64,000 nt of DNA from [Phialemoniopsis] sp. UDSM-2020. Lineage: Eukaryota > Ascomycota > Sordariomycetes > Thyridiales > Thyridiaceae. Positions within the stretch are counted from its first letter, which is position 1, and every line of letters begins with the position of its first letter. Below the pieces are notes generated by a model. That model searched no databases, was not told the DNA's origin, and saw only the letters and a program-made list of their open reading frames with translations. A program made the position numbers and the translations under genes. The stretch lies in contig JAEILZ010000002.1 in NCBI GenBank assembly GCA_018873225.1, positions 434,001 to 498,000 on the forward strand. Direction: 5' to 3'. Positions 1 to 10,480 of the stretch are shown piece after piece.

Positions 1-2863
1 GGCCGATGATCATCTTCCACATGGTAGCGTTGATGATGGGTGCGTTGCGAGGTTCCGGTCGTCTCTTGAGCGGTGCCGAAGTCGGGTAGTCAGTAGCTAG
101 CGCAGCAGCAGCGAAGATGTCCATGATAAGGTTCAACCAGAGCAGCTGAATGACGGCGAAGACGGCCGAGTCGACGTCGCCCACGAGAGTGGAGATGATG
201 GTGAGTGAGGCGGCAGTGATGTTGATGGTGAATTGGAACTGGATGAACTTCTTGGCAGCGTCGTTGACAGTCCTTCCCCAGGCCAGCGCCTTGACAATAC
301 TAGCAAAGTTGTCGTCCATGAGGATGATGGAGCTGGCTTCCTTGGCAATCTCGGTGCCCGACATGCCCATCGCGAATCCGACGTCGGCGGCCTTGAGCGC
401 AAACGCGTCGTTGGTTCCGTCTCCGGTGACAGCGACCGTTTCGCCGAGCTTCTTGAGGTGTTGCACCAAGCGTGCCTTGTCGTCGGGGCTAGACCGGGCA
501 AGCACCTGCAAGCGGGGAATCACCAAGTCCAGTTGCGCCGAGGTTAATCGTCGGAAAGTTGGGCCGTCGAGGGCGATGCCGCCCGCAGTGTAGATACCGC
601 ATTCCGCGGCGATGGCCTTGGCTGTGAGGAAGTTGTCGCCAGTGACCATCCGGACGAACACACCGGCAGACTGGCACTCACGGACAGAGTCGATGACTTC
701 GGGGCGTAGAGGATCTCGGATGCCGAAGATACCAACAAAGGTCATGTGGTGGTGGAATAGGTGGATGAAGTGCTGCGTGATGGCGTCCTGGTGGTGGCCA
801 TGCGCCTTTTGGGAGTCGGGTGGCGGCCAAGTGTCGATATCGCGGTAGGCCACGGCAATGGGTCGAAGTAGGCGACTCGCATACTCTTGCGTCAGCCCAG
901 CTAGCTTGTCCTTCATGTCAGTGGAAAGCTGTGTCGTCTCGAGACCGGTCCTTGGGTCGTCCAGTGTGTCGTGACAGTTGGCTAGTACCACCTCGGCAGC
1001 ACCCTTGACGAGCATGCGATAACCATTTTCATGCTTGACAATGACTGCCATCCATTTTCTGTTGCCGTTGAACGGGAATAGCTCGACAATCTCTGCGTTT
1101 GTTCGTTCTTCGGCGACTGGGCCCAGGCCAAGATGCTCTTTGCCGAACTTGAGCAGGGCGGTCTCGGTGCTGGATCCCACAAACTCTGTTCCGTCGCCGT
1201 CTCGTTCAAAAGCCGTAGAGTTGAGTGCAAAATTCGCCCTGAGCATTTCCTTCACCTCAGTCGACAGAGACTCGACAAACGCTGTCGCAGAGGTTGCAGT
1301 CTTCTCGTCAGTCTTGTCTTTTGAGCCCTCCGGACCCGGTGGCAGGTCGCTCAGCTCCTCGAATTTGAACGCGTGGCCGACTACTCCAGAGACTACCGTC
1401 ATCTTGTTCTGCGTCAATGTTCCAGTCTTGTCCGAGCAGATCGTGGTGGCATTTCCCATGGTCTCGCAGGATCGCAAGAGACGGACGAGGTTGTTATCCT
1501 TGAGCATGCGTGTGGTTGCAAAAGCCAAAGCGACGGCGACGGCTAGAGAAAGGCCTTCTGGGACACCGATGACGACCACCGTAACCGCCAACATGAAGAT
1601 ATCCAGGAATGACTCGCCCTTGTCTTGTGGCGATCCTTTGTTATACTTGAGGCGTACGCACCACCTGATGAAGAGGATGATGAAGAATATCGTGCCGATG
1701 ACGAAACCGTTGATGATGATGTACTTGGCGAGACGGGCGAGCTTGACTTGCAATGGAGTCTCTTCGACATTACTTCGGAGCGAGAGTCTGATCCTTCCAT
1801 ACATCGAGTTGGGGCCGACTGCGGTGACGAGGTAGGAGCCAACACCGTGAGCGACACGGGTACCGCTGAAGATGAACGGGTCGCCAGTCGCATCTCGATT
1901 GTGCTCTGCATCTTCTGCAGGCGTCTTGTCCACAAGCTCTGACTCTCCAGATACGGGCGACTCGTCGCACTGCACTCCGAATCCCTCGACGAGTATTCCA
2001 TCGGTCGGGATGACGTCGCCGGCCTCGATTCTGACCAAATCTCCGACCATCAGATCAAAGACTGACACGTTCCTGTTCTTCCCCGAGCGAATTGCCGTAA
2101 CCCACTTCTCCTCCTTCTTGCTGTTCAGCTTCTCAAACTTGTACGCCTTGTGCTTGTCGTTGAGCGCGGTGGCCGCGACGATAACCACGATTGCCACCAT
2201 AATCGTCACACTCTCGACCCATTCCAGGTTGGCGCCACCGCCCTCGTCGCCGTGGACCACAGCTTCGTAGATGCCGAGGGCTAGGGAAATGGTCGCGGAT
2301 GCGGTCAGCAAGAAAATCAGCTTGTCGTTGAAGGCGAGCCAGGCGAGTGCGAGAAGCGATTTCTGTTTTTGTTTTGGGAGGCGGTTTTCACCAAACACGC
2401 GACGGCGGTCGCAGAACGCTTGTTGGGATGCATTGTCCGATGATTCGAGGTGCAAGACTTCGGCGACTGATTGTCGGCGGTGCTGATGGGCGTGGTGGTC
2501 GCCGGAGCCGGGCGCCAGCGAGATCTCGAGGGGTCGCTCGTCGCGCGCGGCCGCAAGAGCTGCATCGGCGGTCACGTTGCCGTCAAGTTGGTCCTCGTCC
2601 AGGCTGAGACCAGCCTTGGTGTCGGTTCGCAATCCATTCGCTAATCCTGCGATGCCGCCAAAAGCTCGGAGCGCGGTGGTGGTACGGGCTTCGGAGAGCT
2701 TGTGCAGGTGAGAGGGGTTGAACGCAAATTTGTTGTCCTTGACGGACCCCTCGTCGGCCGTGAAGTCAATTTCAAACTTTTCCTCGACCTTGGGCTCGGG
2801 GGCAGAGCGACCTGCCGTGGCAGGCGCCGGCGTGATCTCATCGTCGGCAGTGTTATTACTCAT
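1..2863 (-). CDS. PMC1: P-type Ca2+-ATPase, PMC1/PMCA type (3' end outside window)
   Basis: P2B-type Ca2+-transporting ATPase, expected to pump Ca2+ into the vacuole (as yeast Pmc1 or Neurospora NCA-2) or out of the cell. The frame is open without an intron from ATG 2863 to the window edge (954 codons). It carries the phosphorylation motif DKTGTLT with Asp at residue 478 and the hinge motif TGDGTNDA at about 813-820. The early membrane pairs and the actuator-domain motif (VSGESE) lie upstream. The visible end, about residue 940, reaches the region after M5/M6 with the family-typical run around MWKMII. The remaining membrane helices and C-terminus lie left of position 1. The N-terminal ~120 residues are hydrophilic and Ser/Ala-rich, as in fungal PMCAs. 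Function is known at family level; membrane location is inferred. Confidence 0.95.
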   Translation of the reverse strand, partial: MSNNTADDEITPAPATAGRSAPEPKVEEKFEIDFTADEGSVKDNKFAFNPSHLHKLSEARTTTALRAFGGIAGLANGLRTDTKAGLSLDEDQLDGNVTADAALAAARDERPLEISLAPGSGDHHAHQHRRQSVAEVLHLESSDNASQQAFCDRRRVFGENRLPKQKQKSLLALAWLAFNDKLIFLLTASATISLALGIYEAVVHGDEGGGANLEWVESVTIMVAIVVIVAATALNDKHKAYKFEKLNSKKEEKWVTAIRSGKNRNVSVFDLMVGDLVRIEAGDVIPTDGILVEGFGVQCDESPVSGESELVDKTPAEDAEHNRDATGDPFIFSGTRVAHGVGSYLVTAVGPNSMYGRIRLSLRSNVEETPLQVKLARLAKYIIINGFVIGTIFFIILFIRWCVRLKYNKGSPQDKGESFLDIFMLAVTVVVIGVPEGLSLAVAVALAFATTRMLKDNNLVRLLRSCETMGNATTICSDKTGTLTQNKMTVVSGVVGHAFKFEELSDLPPGPEGSKDKTDEKTATSATAFVESLSTEVKEMLRANFALNSTAFERDGDGTEFVGSSTETALLKFGKEHLGLGPVAEERTNAEIVELFPFNGNRKWMAVIVKHENGYRMLVKGAAEVVLANCHDTLDDPRTGLETTQLSTDMKDKLAGLTQEYASRLLRPIAVAYRDIDTWPPPDSQKAHGHHQDAITQHFIHLFHHHMTFVGIFGIRDPLRPEVIDSVRECQSAGVFVRMVTGDNFLTAKAIAAECGIYTAGGIALDGPTFRRLTSAQLDLVIPRLQVLARSSPDDKARLVQHLKKLGETVAVTGDGTNDAFALKAADVGFAMGMSGTEIAKEASSIILMDDNFASIVKALAWGRTVNDAAKKFIQFQFTINITAASLTIISTLVGDVDSAVFAVIQLLWLNLIMDIFAAAALATDYPTSAPLKRRPEPRNAPIINATMWKMIIG

Positions 2864-4061
2864 GGTCGCTCTCTACACAGCATCAACACGGAGTTACGTG
2901 TTGTCTTTTCCCCCCCTCTGGAGCTGTGAGAAGTGTTTGCCCGATAAGCAATCCCCCCTTGAGCACAAATTAATTGAACCGGGGGCAGGCAGACTTCAGC
3001 TTGACAGAACCACGGTAGGTGTTGGATCGGGGGAAGGAAGGAATCGATCAAATCACGCCAGAGATTCTAGACCTTTTCCTTCTTTCTGGGTCCGTCCCAG
3101 ATTTAAGATGAAGTCTAAAAAAGGAGCCAGGGCCTGGTTTGCGGGACCCTTGGATCTTGAAACCTGCGATCAGCAAGGCCGACCGCAAACAGGGCCCCCT
3201 GGAGGAGCACAAAGGCCAAGCCCTATGTCATCATTTCCCAACGCCCATGTAAGCAAGTAGTGCGGCGCAATGCGGGCATCGCCTCAGCTGCCAAGCCTCC
3301 AAGCCGGGACTTCGGCACTGAGGGCATCCACACCCCCACAAATCGCCGCGCGGCGGGCCACCATCGCGGAGCCGTTGTCGGGATCGCCGAACGGCAAGGA
3401 GAAGGTGGAAATGTATCGATCGTATCTTCATTTAAGGGACGAGTGTGCACTCCGCCGTGGTGCATGGGTTTCGGTCTTGTGATGTGGTCACAAGACTTGC
3501 TGGTGAAGCACAAGTGTGCTCCTAGCTTCGATGCGAACCACAATCCGGTGCGGGTCGGGTCGGGCAGCCGCGAACGCCACAATTTACACGTGGGCTTGAA
3601 TTTTATCTCCGCGATGGTGTCTCATATTGCATGTTGCGGATTGCCTCATTGCAAGTCGGGAAGCCGAGTAGGTCACCAAGTGCTCTCAACATCTTGTGGT
3701 CCACTGATAAAGCACCCCGCCATATGCATCGGAAGAAGGCGAGGAACGGTGAATGGCGAAAGGGGAGCACTTACTACCCTTCGGCTACAAGCCTGTCCAT
3801 TCAGATACATGTCTAAATATGAATTTTGAACGGCCAAAAGGGTAGTGGTCTAAAAGCATTTGTACAAATGGTCGCGATGTTTCGTCACCATCTTGAGACC
3901 AAGATGGGATGATGGTCACGTGTGCAGGGATTCGCGTGAAGACATCCGAGCTATCTTTCAAGTCTCGCGCTATCAACTCAACCTTAATTCATCCACAAGT
4001 CACCACTTGAGGACTCCCAATATAGCATGATCAGCCCATAACCCTGGTCTGATGAGTTAAC
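2864..4061. other. Intergenic region, no gene supported
   Basis: About 1.2 kb between the divergent starts of the Ca2+-ATPase (minus) and the Zn2Cys6 regulator (plus). Several short open frames occur here, but none has a signal peptide, domain or consistent splice signals. I read it as promoter and 5' UTR for the two genes. Confidence 0.6.
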
Positions 4062-5850
4062 ATGGCTAAACGGATCTCGTAAGTCTAGGATTTTTCCAAC
4101 GTACTGCGAGTGATCGACTAACGGTCCGCAGATGCAAGAGATGCCAATACCGCAAGGTTTGCCACCCTATATCAACGTTGAGCATCCTGTGCTTACCGTG
4201 AAGTAGTTGAAGTGTTCGCGCACCGAGCCATGTGAGAGCTGCTTGGAGGCCGGCAAGGCCTGCGAATACCGTGAGCTGGACCGCAAGAGGAAACCTGCCT
4301 CATCTCAATACGTTACGGCGCTCGAAAACCGTATTGCGCGGCTCGAGTCGTTCATCATCCGTATCAAAGCTTCCTCATCTGAAGAAAGAGATGAGATACT
4401 CAAGGACTCGGAGTTCTCTGACGATCACCTCGGGTCGCATCCCGCCGGGCTCGAGCTGCGCCCCGAACCTGGACCGAGCGAACAACGGCTTCGCCAGGAC
4501 AACCTCGAGCAAGGACCCGAGGGCTCGCTTACTTATCATGGCCCGACGAGTATTCTTCACGCGAGATTCGCCAGACCCAAGTCAGATGGAACACCCAATT
4601 CACCTCCCGTTCCTCTGTCCTTCGAGCCGATCCAAATGAACCCCAATTTCGAGCAAGTTGCGGCACACTTTGGCATCTCGCTCGATGATGAGCTCGTGGC
4701 TGATGCACTCATGTATTTCTTCAAGTGGCAGTACCCACTCGGCATGTTCATCTACCGGGAGGCGTTCTTGAGGGACCATTTTGGCGACCGCCAGAACTGC
4801 AAGTACTGGTCCTCAGCATTGCTCATGTCAATCTGCGCATTGGGCTTGCTCATGTCGCCCAATGGCGACCGGCGCCGCGCCAGCGAAGAATTCTTCAGCG
4901 CTGCCGAGACAATGCTCATCGTATTTGGGTTCACACGGCCATCGATTGCCAGCGTGCAGGCCTTTTTGTGTCTCGCCTTCTACGAGATCGGCCGTGGCAA
5001 CCTAAGCAAAGGCTGGGGCTTCTCTGGTGTGGCCTTTCGGATGGCTCAGGACCTCGGCTTCCAGCGCGATCCAAAGTTCTGGATCTCTTATGATGCATCC
5101 ATTACGACGCAAGAAGACATTGAGATACGACGGCGGATATTCTGGGGATGCTACACCTCAGACAAGTTGATCAGCCTGATCTTGGGCAGGCCTGGCCTCT
5201 TGGCCTACCACGATGCCGAGGTCGAGATGCTAGCACGGCTTCCCGACTTCCCCGAGATGGAACAGTGGCTACCCATCGGATTCGACAGCAAGATTGGAGA
5301 CTTTGGGCAGATGAAACCACTAGTCCCGTGTTTTCTACAGCAAATTGAACTGTCGCGCACCCTCGAGCGTGCACTAGCTTCCACCTCGTCACCACGAGCG
5401 AATCGAGACCTGCACGCGTACCATGCTCAACTCGACACTCTCAACCTGGAGCTCAGTCGCTGGCAGACCTCACTGCCAGTCTGTGCCCAGTGGAACATAT
5501 GGGAGCCCGCAAACTCACCGCTCATCCCAAGCGTCGCAACCTTACATCTCGTGTTCCACGGCGCGAGGATAGCACTGAATTTCAATACGGCGACTGGCGG
5601 CTTGGGGATCGCCCAAACGGCCTCCCAAAGTCATTGCACCGCGTCAGCCCAGGACATCATCTCGCTCGTGCGCCGATATCGGTCACAGCATAGCCTCCGA
5701 TTTGCACCCTTCATACTGGTTTACAGCCTGGCGCAAGCTGCGCGGTGCATGTCAGCATTTGGCACGCCGGAGGAAACAAACTACCTCGGCCGTGTACTCG
5801 AGGAGTGTAGTCCTACATGGACAATAGGTCACGAACTGCAGAAGACGTAG
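4062..5850 (+). CDS. Zn2Cys6 transcription factor (NirA-like middle homology)
   Basis: Fungal binuclear zinc cluster regulator of 561 residues. Three exons: 4062-4078, 4132-4156 and 4207-5850. The two small 5' exons are needed to complete the zinc cluster, with Cys at residues 7, 10, 17, 23, 26 and 33 (spacing 2-6-5-2-6). A basic/coiled linker follows (residues 40-65), then a fungal-specific regulatory domain (about 160-450) with the usual YFFKWQYP and FWGCYTSDK-type segments. The gene faces the class-V aminotransferase tail to tail (51 bp apart) and probably controls the catabolic island to its right; that is inference. The protein stops shortly after the regulatory domain, somewhat earlier than many relatives, so a missed 3' exon or a short C-terminus is possible. 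Confidence 0.87.
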
Positions 5851-5901
5851 CTCTTGTTCAGAATTGTGTCAATTATAATTGCTATATAACAGTGCAGTTC
5901 C

Positions 5902-7197
5902 CTATGATACTGTCAGCCCGGACTCGACTCCCGACCGCAGAACCTGGGCAAACTTTTCAACATCCGTCAGGTTGTTGTAGAAGCCGAACGACACTCGGAT
6001 GCCGAGACGATACGGGGTCACAACTACGCCAGAACTCTTGAAATGGTCCATCCACTTAGGGTCATGCAGCTTGAGGATGTACAGATGCGGCGCATGCCCT
6101 TCTCGTCCTTCCGGACCGACAATTTCGACACCGACTTCCTTGCACTTGGCACGGAGCGCATCGCCCAACGAGTACAGGTGGCTCTCTACCCTCTCCGGAC
6201 CCAGAACATCCAGGTAGAAGCTCATAAAGGCCTTGGCAGCGGCCGCAGCGATCAGACTCTTGTTCAGGTGCTCGTACCGCTGAGCCGTGGGGTGATACAC
6301 GATCGGGTCAGCAGGGACCAGAAGGTCAGGCCGGCAATTTTGCACCGAGCCATACCCCACGATCGGGGGCGTCGGATCCAAGTCCTGAATAACCTTTGTG
6401 TCGACGTACAAGACCGCGAAGCCTGTTGGGCAGTTCAGACCCTTGTGGAGCGAGAATGCGGCAGCCGACACACCGAGCTCGCGGACGTCGATCCTCGCGA
6501 AGCCGACCTGCTGCGTGACGTCGGCTAGCACGTGGATGCCCCGCGGCCTGTACGTCGCGCATATGTCCTTAACGTTGTTCCATTGGCCGCTGTGGAACAT
6601 GACGGAGCTCAGCCCGATAGCGATGGTCCTGTCGTCTATGTACGGCGCGAGAGTCTCCGCATCGGCAGCGACGACCCGGCCGGACTTGTCCGCCGCGGCG
6701 ATCGTAGACACCTGCCGGACCTCGAGGCCGGCCGGCCGGAGCGACATCCACGCGTAGGCGTGGTTCGGGTGCTCGCTGTCCAGGATGACGACGTTGTCAC
6801 CGGGCTTGAAGGGCACGCTGCGGACGAAGGACCCGAGAGCCTCGGTCGTGTCGCGCGTGAAGGCGATCTCGGAGGGGTCCGAGTTGATGTACCGGGCAAC
6901 GAGCTCGCGCGTGTCCTCGACGGCGGTCTGCCAGCGCGGCTTGGGGAGGGTGTCGTAGAGGGACTCGGAGAGGAATTTGGACATGGCTTCGTTGACGATG
7001 AGGTTCGAGGGAGGCGCGTAGGACGCGTTGAGGTATGTGATGGACTCGTCGGCCATCAGGGGGACAAGGCGTCTGAAGAGCGAGAAGTCGTGATCGCTCT
7101 GGGATTTGTTAACACGAGAGTCGGCCCCGGTAATCTCAGTGCCGTTGACATCGTTGTGGCCGTTGGTCACGAGAGGGCCGTCGTTGCTTGCAGTCAT
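5902..7197 (-). CDS. PLP-dependent class-V aminotransferase-like protein
   Basis: Single-exon 431-residue enzyme of the aminotransferase class-V / cysteine desulfurase / isopenicillin-N-epimerase-like group (fold type I). Visible hallmarks: substrate and cofactor loop near TRDTTEALG (residues 114-122), the LADVTQQVG segment with the PLP-pyridine Asp at 226, and the Schiff-base lysine in SLHKGLNCPTG (Lys252). There is no signal peptide or organelle presequence, so it is probably cytosolic. The substrate cannot be read from sequence. Its neighbours (amidase, Dal5-type permease, two zinc-cluster regulators) suggest breakdown of a nitrogen-containing compound. A CGGAG-N6-CTCC element lies 388 bp upstream of the ATG. 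Confidence 0.88.
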   Translation of the reverse strand: MTASNDGPLVTNGHNDVNGTEITGADSRVNKSQSDHDFSLFRRLVPLMADESITYLNASYAPPSNLIVNEAMSKFLSESLYDTLPKPRWQTAVEDTRELVARYINSDPSEIAFTRDTTEALGSFVRSVPFKPGDNVVILDSEHPNHAYAWMSLRPAGLEVRQVSTIAAADKSGRVVAADAETLAPYIDDRTIAIGLSSVMFHSGQWNNVKDICATYRPRGIHVLADVTQQVGFARIDVRELGVSAAAFSLHKGLNCPTGFAVLYVDTKVIQDLDPTPPIVGYGSVQNCRPDLLVPADPIVYHPTAQRYEHLNKSLIAAAAAKAFMSFYLDVLGPERVESHLYSLGDALRAKCKEVGVEIVGPEGREGHAPHLYILKLHDPKWMDHFKSSGVVVTPYRLGIRVSFGFYNNLTDVEKFAQVLRSGVESGLTVS

Positions 7198-7915
7198 CTT
7201 AAAGGTATCAAAGTCGGGTTGCTCTCGGTTTGGATATGGAGTTGGCCTGATAGGTTGGTTGACAAAGATAACCTAGACACCCAAATCAGCCTAGGGGACT
7301 CTTCTATTTGTATTACCTACCCCTAACGCTCTACCGCAGAGGCGTCCTCCCCGTAAGTGAGCGCGATGTCCGAGGATCGGGGGACTCCATGACTGGAAGG
7401 CGGCGTGACGCGGATCTGGCGCTGCATTGTCTAACGCGGGGATGTAGACCGATTGGTGATTTTTGTGTCATAAACACCGCATGGGGATGCAAGTCCGTCC
7501 GGGTGGTCAACGCATCCGTATCGTGGTATTTGCCACGCGACAGGTGTGATGGAGAAGGGCGGCAGATCTTCTCCAGGGCTAAGACGGAGTTTAACCTCCA
7601 TATGGGTCCGGCTGACCCAAGGGCTGATCAGGCCCCGCACCCCTTGTTACTGTCGAGCGCTTGACTCGGTCTAGACAAACCCAATGATACGCCCCTAAAA
7701 GCTCACTTGATTCGATTTGTAGTACAATTATGGCATAGAAGTCAGCGGAATGAGGAATTACAACATGCAGGTCCGTACTAGCTTCATTTGTTGAAACTCT
7801 GCTACGTAAGATACTCAACCTCCATACACTTTGCCGTCAGTGGTCGAAGTCTTCAATGATTTGAGAGGTTAGTGTCAAGTCGTCTAGTCTATCCCTATTT
7901 TGTAATGTAACCGCT
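7198..7915. other. Promoter of the aminotransferase gene and 3' flank of the amidase
   Basis: About 720 bp with no credible gene. It contains one copy of the 17-bp CGGAG-N6-CTCC element (7585-7601) also present twice in the next promoter region. A second CCTCCAT half (near 7820) lacks the CGGAG half. Confidence 0.6.
7585..7601 (+). promoter_or_regulatory. Putative Zn2Cys6 operator, copy 1 (CGGAG-N6-CTCC)
   Basis: CGGAGTTTAACCTCCAT. Thirteen or more of 17 bases match the two copies at 9821 and 9972. GGAG and CTCC form an inverted repeat with a 6-bp spacer that begins with CGG, as expected for a dimeric zinc-cluster protein. It lies upstream of the aminotransferase gene. Binding is inferred. 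Confidence 0.55.
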
Positions 7916-9527
7916 CTAAGCTTCGAACTGTTTCCAGTCAACATGCCTTTCCCATGCGTAAGCTGCTTTGAGTATTGTCAGCTCTTCCCAATGCCTACCC
8001 ACAAGCTGTAGACTGGCAGGCAAATTGATGCTTGGATCTACCCGAGACGGAACAAAGCCAATCGGCATAGCCAGCGCTGGATGTCCCGACGCGTTGAACG
8101 GCCGGGTGTTCTCCTCTTTTCCTCTAGATGCATTGCTAAGCTCGAGTGGAGTCGCACCGCGGGGCGGCAGAGGGCTGGCTTCCGTGAAGGTTGTAGGCAT
8201 TACGAGCAGGTCGAACTGTTCCAGGGCTTTGTTGTAAGAGTCCTCAAGCTTCCGCGCCAGGTTGACAGACTTGGGGTAGAGAGTGGGATAGCGCCGCCAG
8301 GCGTACTCTCCGGCCACCAGCCCTTCCTTGCTTACACCACTCATCTACTCTTGTTAGCCCACAACATGATCACTCAAGCAAATCGTGGGAAAAATGAACA
8401 TACCTTTTCTAGAACTTCAGGTGTGTACGGAGCGTTCTTCTTGACGAATAGGTCTGTCAGCATCACCTGGCGCCGCCCAGTAGCCCGGCCTAGCATGCCC
8501 ATGTGGTTGCCCATCCTACTTAGGACGTAGTACAAGGACCCGGCCTCGGCGTGGAGTGGCACGCTGACTTTCTCTACCTGGGCTCCCAATTTGGTGAACA
8601 CGTCGACTGCAGCCCAGAAGAACTTCTCGATGTCGGAATTCATGCTTTCACGAGGCACTCCTTCGACCAGGACACCAATCCTCAGACCCTTCACGCCGAG
8701 CTCCTTTGACTCCTCTAAAAGCTGTGCATAATGAGGAACTTGGCCAGGAAAGGGCGTGCCTGCTACTTGTCGGTCGTCAAGGCCGTCAACACCCGCAATA
8801 GCTTCCAACAGGAGTGCAGTGTCTATGCAAGTCGTGGTCATCGGCCCTACGTAGTCTAAGCTGGCATCGTTGCTCGCAATGCCCGTATACGGCACCAAAC
8901 CGGCCGTCGGTTTGAGGCCATACAGGCCGCACAGAGCTGCTGGATGACGGATGCTGCCGCCCTGGTCGCACCCGATGCCCATGTCGACGGCGCCGCTGGC
9001 TACAAGCGCCGCATTGCCGGAGCTGCTGGCGCCGGCAGAGTAGCCCCGCGCGTACGGGTTGTGCACCGGTCCCGTCGCCGCAGTCATGCTAACTGCACCC
9101 CGGGACAAGTTCTCGCAGACTGCTTTGCCGGTGATAATGCCTCCGGCAGTCATAGCTCGGGTTACGACTGTTGCGTCTGTCTGAGGTATCCAGTCACGGA
9201 ATGTGTCTGTCCCAAGCAGACATGGCACGCCCGCAACGCAAATGTTGTCCTTCAGACCTATCGTCTTACCCTTCAAGAGATCCGAGGTGGGCTGGGTACT
9301 GCCTGACCTGAACTTCCATGCCCAACCATTGAGCGGATTGGACTCAGGAGTCGGAAAGTGTATGTCTGTTCTTGGGAAGAGGCCCAGGTTTGGGGTCGGT
9401 TGATAATCTGCGTTTGCTCAGTCTTCCAAGTTGTCTGCTTGACAGATGAAGAGTGAAGCCTACCATCCAGTTGCAACACGTCCTGAAAGGCTTTCTCGGC
9501 TCTTTCAAGCGTATGCTTCAACTTCAT
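7916..9527 (-). CDS. Amidase (amidase-signature family)
   Basis: Amidase-signature hydrolase that would cleave an amide to acid plus ammonia or amine. Three exons: 9527-9464, 9407-8404 and 8344-7916, joined by 56- and 59-nt introns, giving 498 residues. The Ser-cisSer-Lys triad is visible: Lys74 in GLKDNI, cis-Ser at about 149-150 in SAGASSSGNAA, and nucleophile Ser173 in DQGGSIR. The Gly/Ser-rich core SIRHPAALCGLYGLKPT follows. The first exon encodes only 21 residues plus one base. No signal peptide, so probably intracellular. It shares its promoter region with the divergent Dal5-type permease gene, and that region holds two CGGAG-N6-CTCC elements. Together they suggest uptake and cleavage of an amide; the actual substrate is unknown. 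Confidence 0.9.
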
Positions 9528-9820
9528 GCGGAGATATCACAAGGCCAATTGACTTTGCCGTTGACAAGACTTCATCCTCCCTCTCGGTAGGTTGATCTCA
9601 CTATCCCTGCGAGTCCAAGATAGTGGGTGTAAGTTTTATGTGAGCCGACCATCCGCGTTGGGGTCAGCCCAATTCCTCTGTAAGATACGAATCAACTTGC
9701 ATGCGGCTCTGCCAGTCGGTCCCCAAGGTTCAACATCTCAGAATTCTTTCCTAGACATTCTCTTGTGACCAGCGACATCGGTCGTGGTGTCTCTCATGTG
9801 GGGAAGCCAAAACACGAAGA

Positions 9821-9837
9821 CGGAGTTGCACCTCCAT
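9821..9837 (+). promoter_or_regulatory. Putative Zn2Cys6 operator, copy 2
   Basis: CGGAGTTGCACCTCCAT, differing from copies 1 and 3 only inside the 6-bp spacer. It lies 294 bp upstream of the amidase ATG and 644 bp upstream of the permease ATG. Confidence 0.55.
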
Positions 9838-9971
9838 GTGGAGCCTTTGCAATAGCTCAGGAGAAGTTTTCGCCAATCACATTCTCCGCCATCCGGAAAA
9901 TAACCGCACTAAACTAGCGCTAGCCTTGTTATGATAGCTTCTTCGTCTGGAACTCAAGAGGCTAACCGGCT

Positions 9972-9988
9972 CGGAGTTTCGCCTCCAT
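9972..9988 (+). promoter_or_regulatory. Putative Zn2Cys6 operator, copy 3
   Basis: CGGAGTTTCGCCTCCAT. Third copy, same orientation, between the divergent amidase and permease genes, 151 bp from copy 2. Confidence 0.55.
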
Positions 9989-10346
9989 GCAACAGATCGT
10001 TACTCTGAGTTTTTAGTTTTGACACGATGATAGCGAGTACAATTCCTTCCCCGCATCCTGCATGTAGGTCCGCAAACCTGGGGAATCACGCCTAGCCGAG
10101 ACTTACTTATCTCTCCATATCTTACGAGGCACGGGGTTCGGGATGTTTAGCTCGAAAGATAGCGCACTAGTTAGCCTGTCCCTGATAGTGTGTCATCGTC
10201 CTGCTGATCTTGGATCTCCTCGCCCTCGATATCTTTGCCGTGGATGCTGAACCCCGACAACCCATACTCTTCAACGCAATCCCACTGTGCCCGGGCCCTG
10301 GTTCCCAACGTCGGATTCGAGTTAGTCTCTTTACTGAAGAAAATTC

Positions 10347-10352
10347 TATAAG
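10347..10352 (+). promoter_or_regulatory. TATA-like box of the Dal5-type permease
   Basis: TATAAG about 134 bp before the ATG at 10481, a usual distance for fungal promoters. Confidence 0.35.
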
Positions 10353-10480
10353 AGTCAACAAGTCCATGCAGGTCTGATCATCCTACACAACACTTCCATG
10401 GTCAAATCTACCAGACTTCTCTTCTACCACAACACCACCCTTCAAATACCCAGGTTCTTTACTTCCTCGTCGTTCCGAAC

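Larger units (their letters stand above)
9528..10480. other. Divergent promoter region (amidase / permease)
   Basis: About 950 bp between divergent genes. It holds two CGGAG-N6-CTCC elements (9821-9837 and 9972-9988) and a TATA-like box for the permease (10347-10352). No gene is supported. Confidence 0.65.

Noticed and set aside
1035..1835. 266-codon plus-strand frame
   Set aside because: It is antisense to the conserved core of the Ca2+-ATPase, including the DKTGTLT region, and has no domain of its own.
2718..3260. 180-codon plus-strand frame in the region upstream of the ATPase
   Set aside because: It begins antisense to the ATPase N-terminus and has a low-complexity, arginine/proline-rich composition without motifs.
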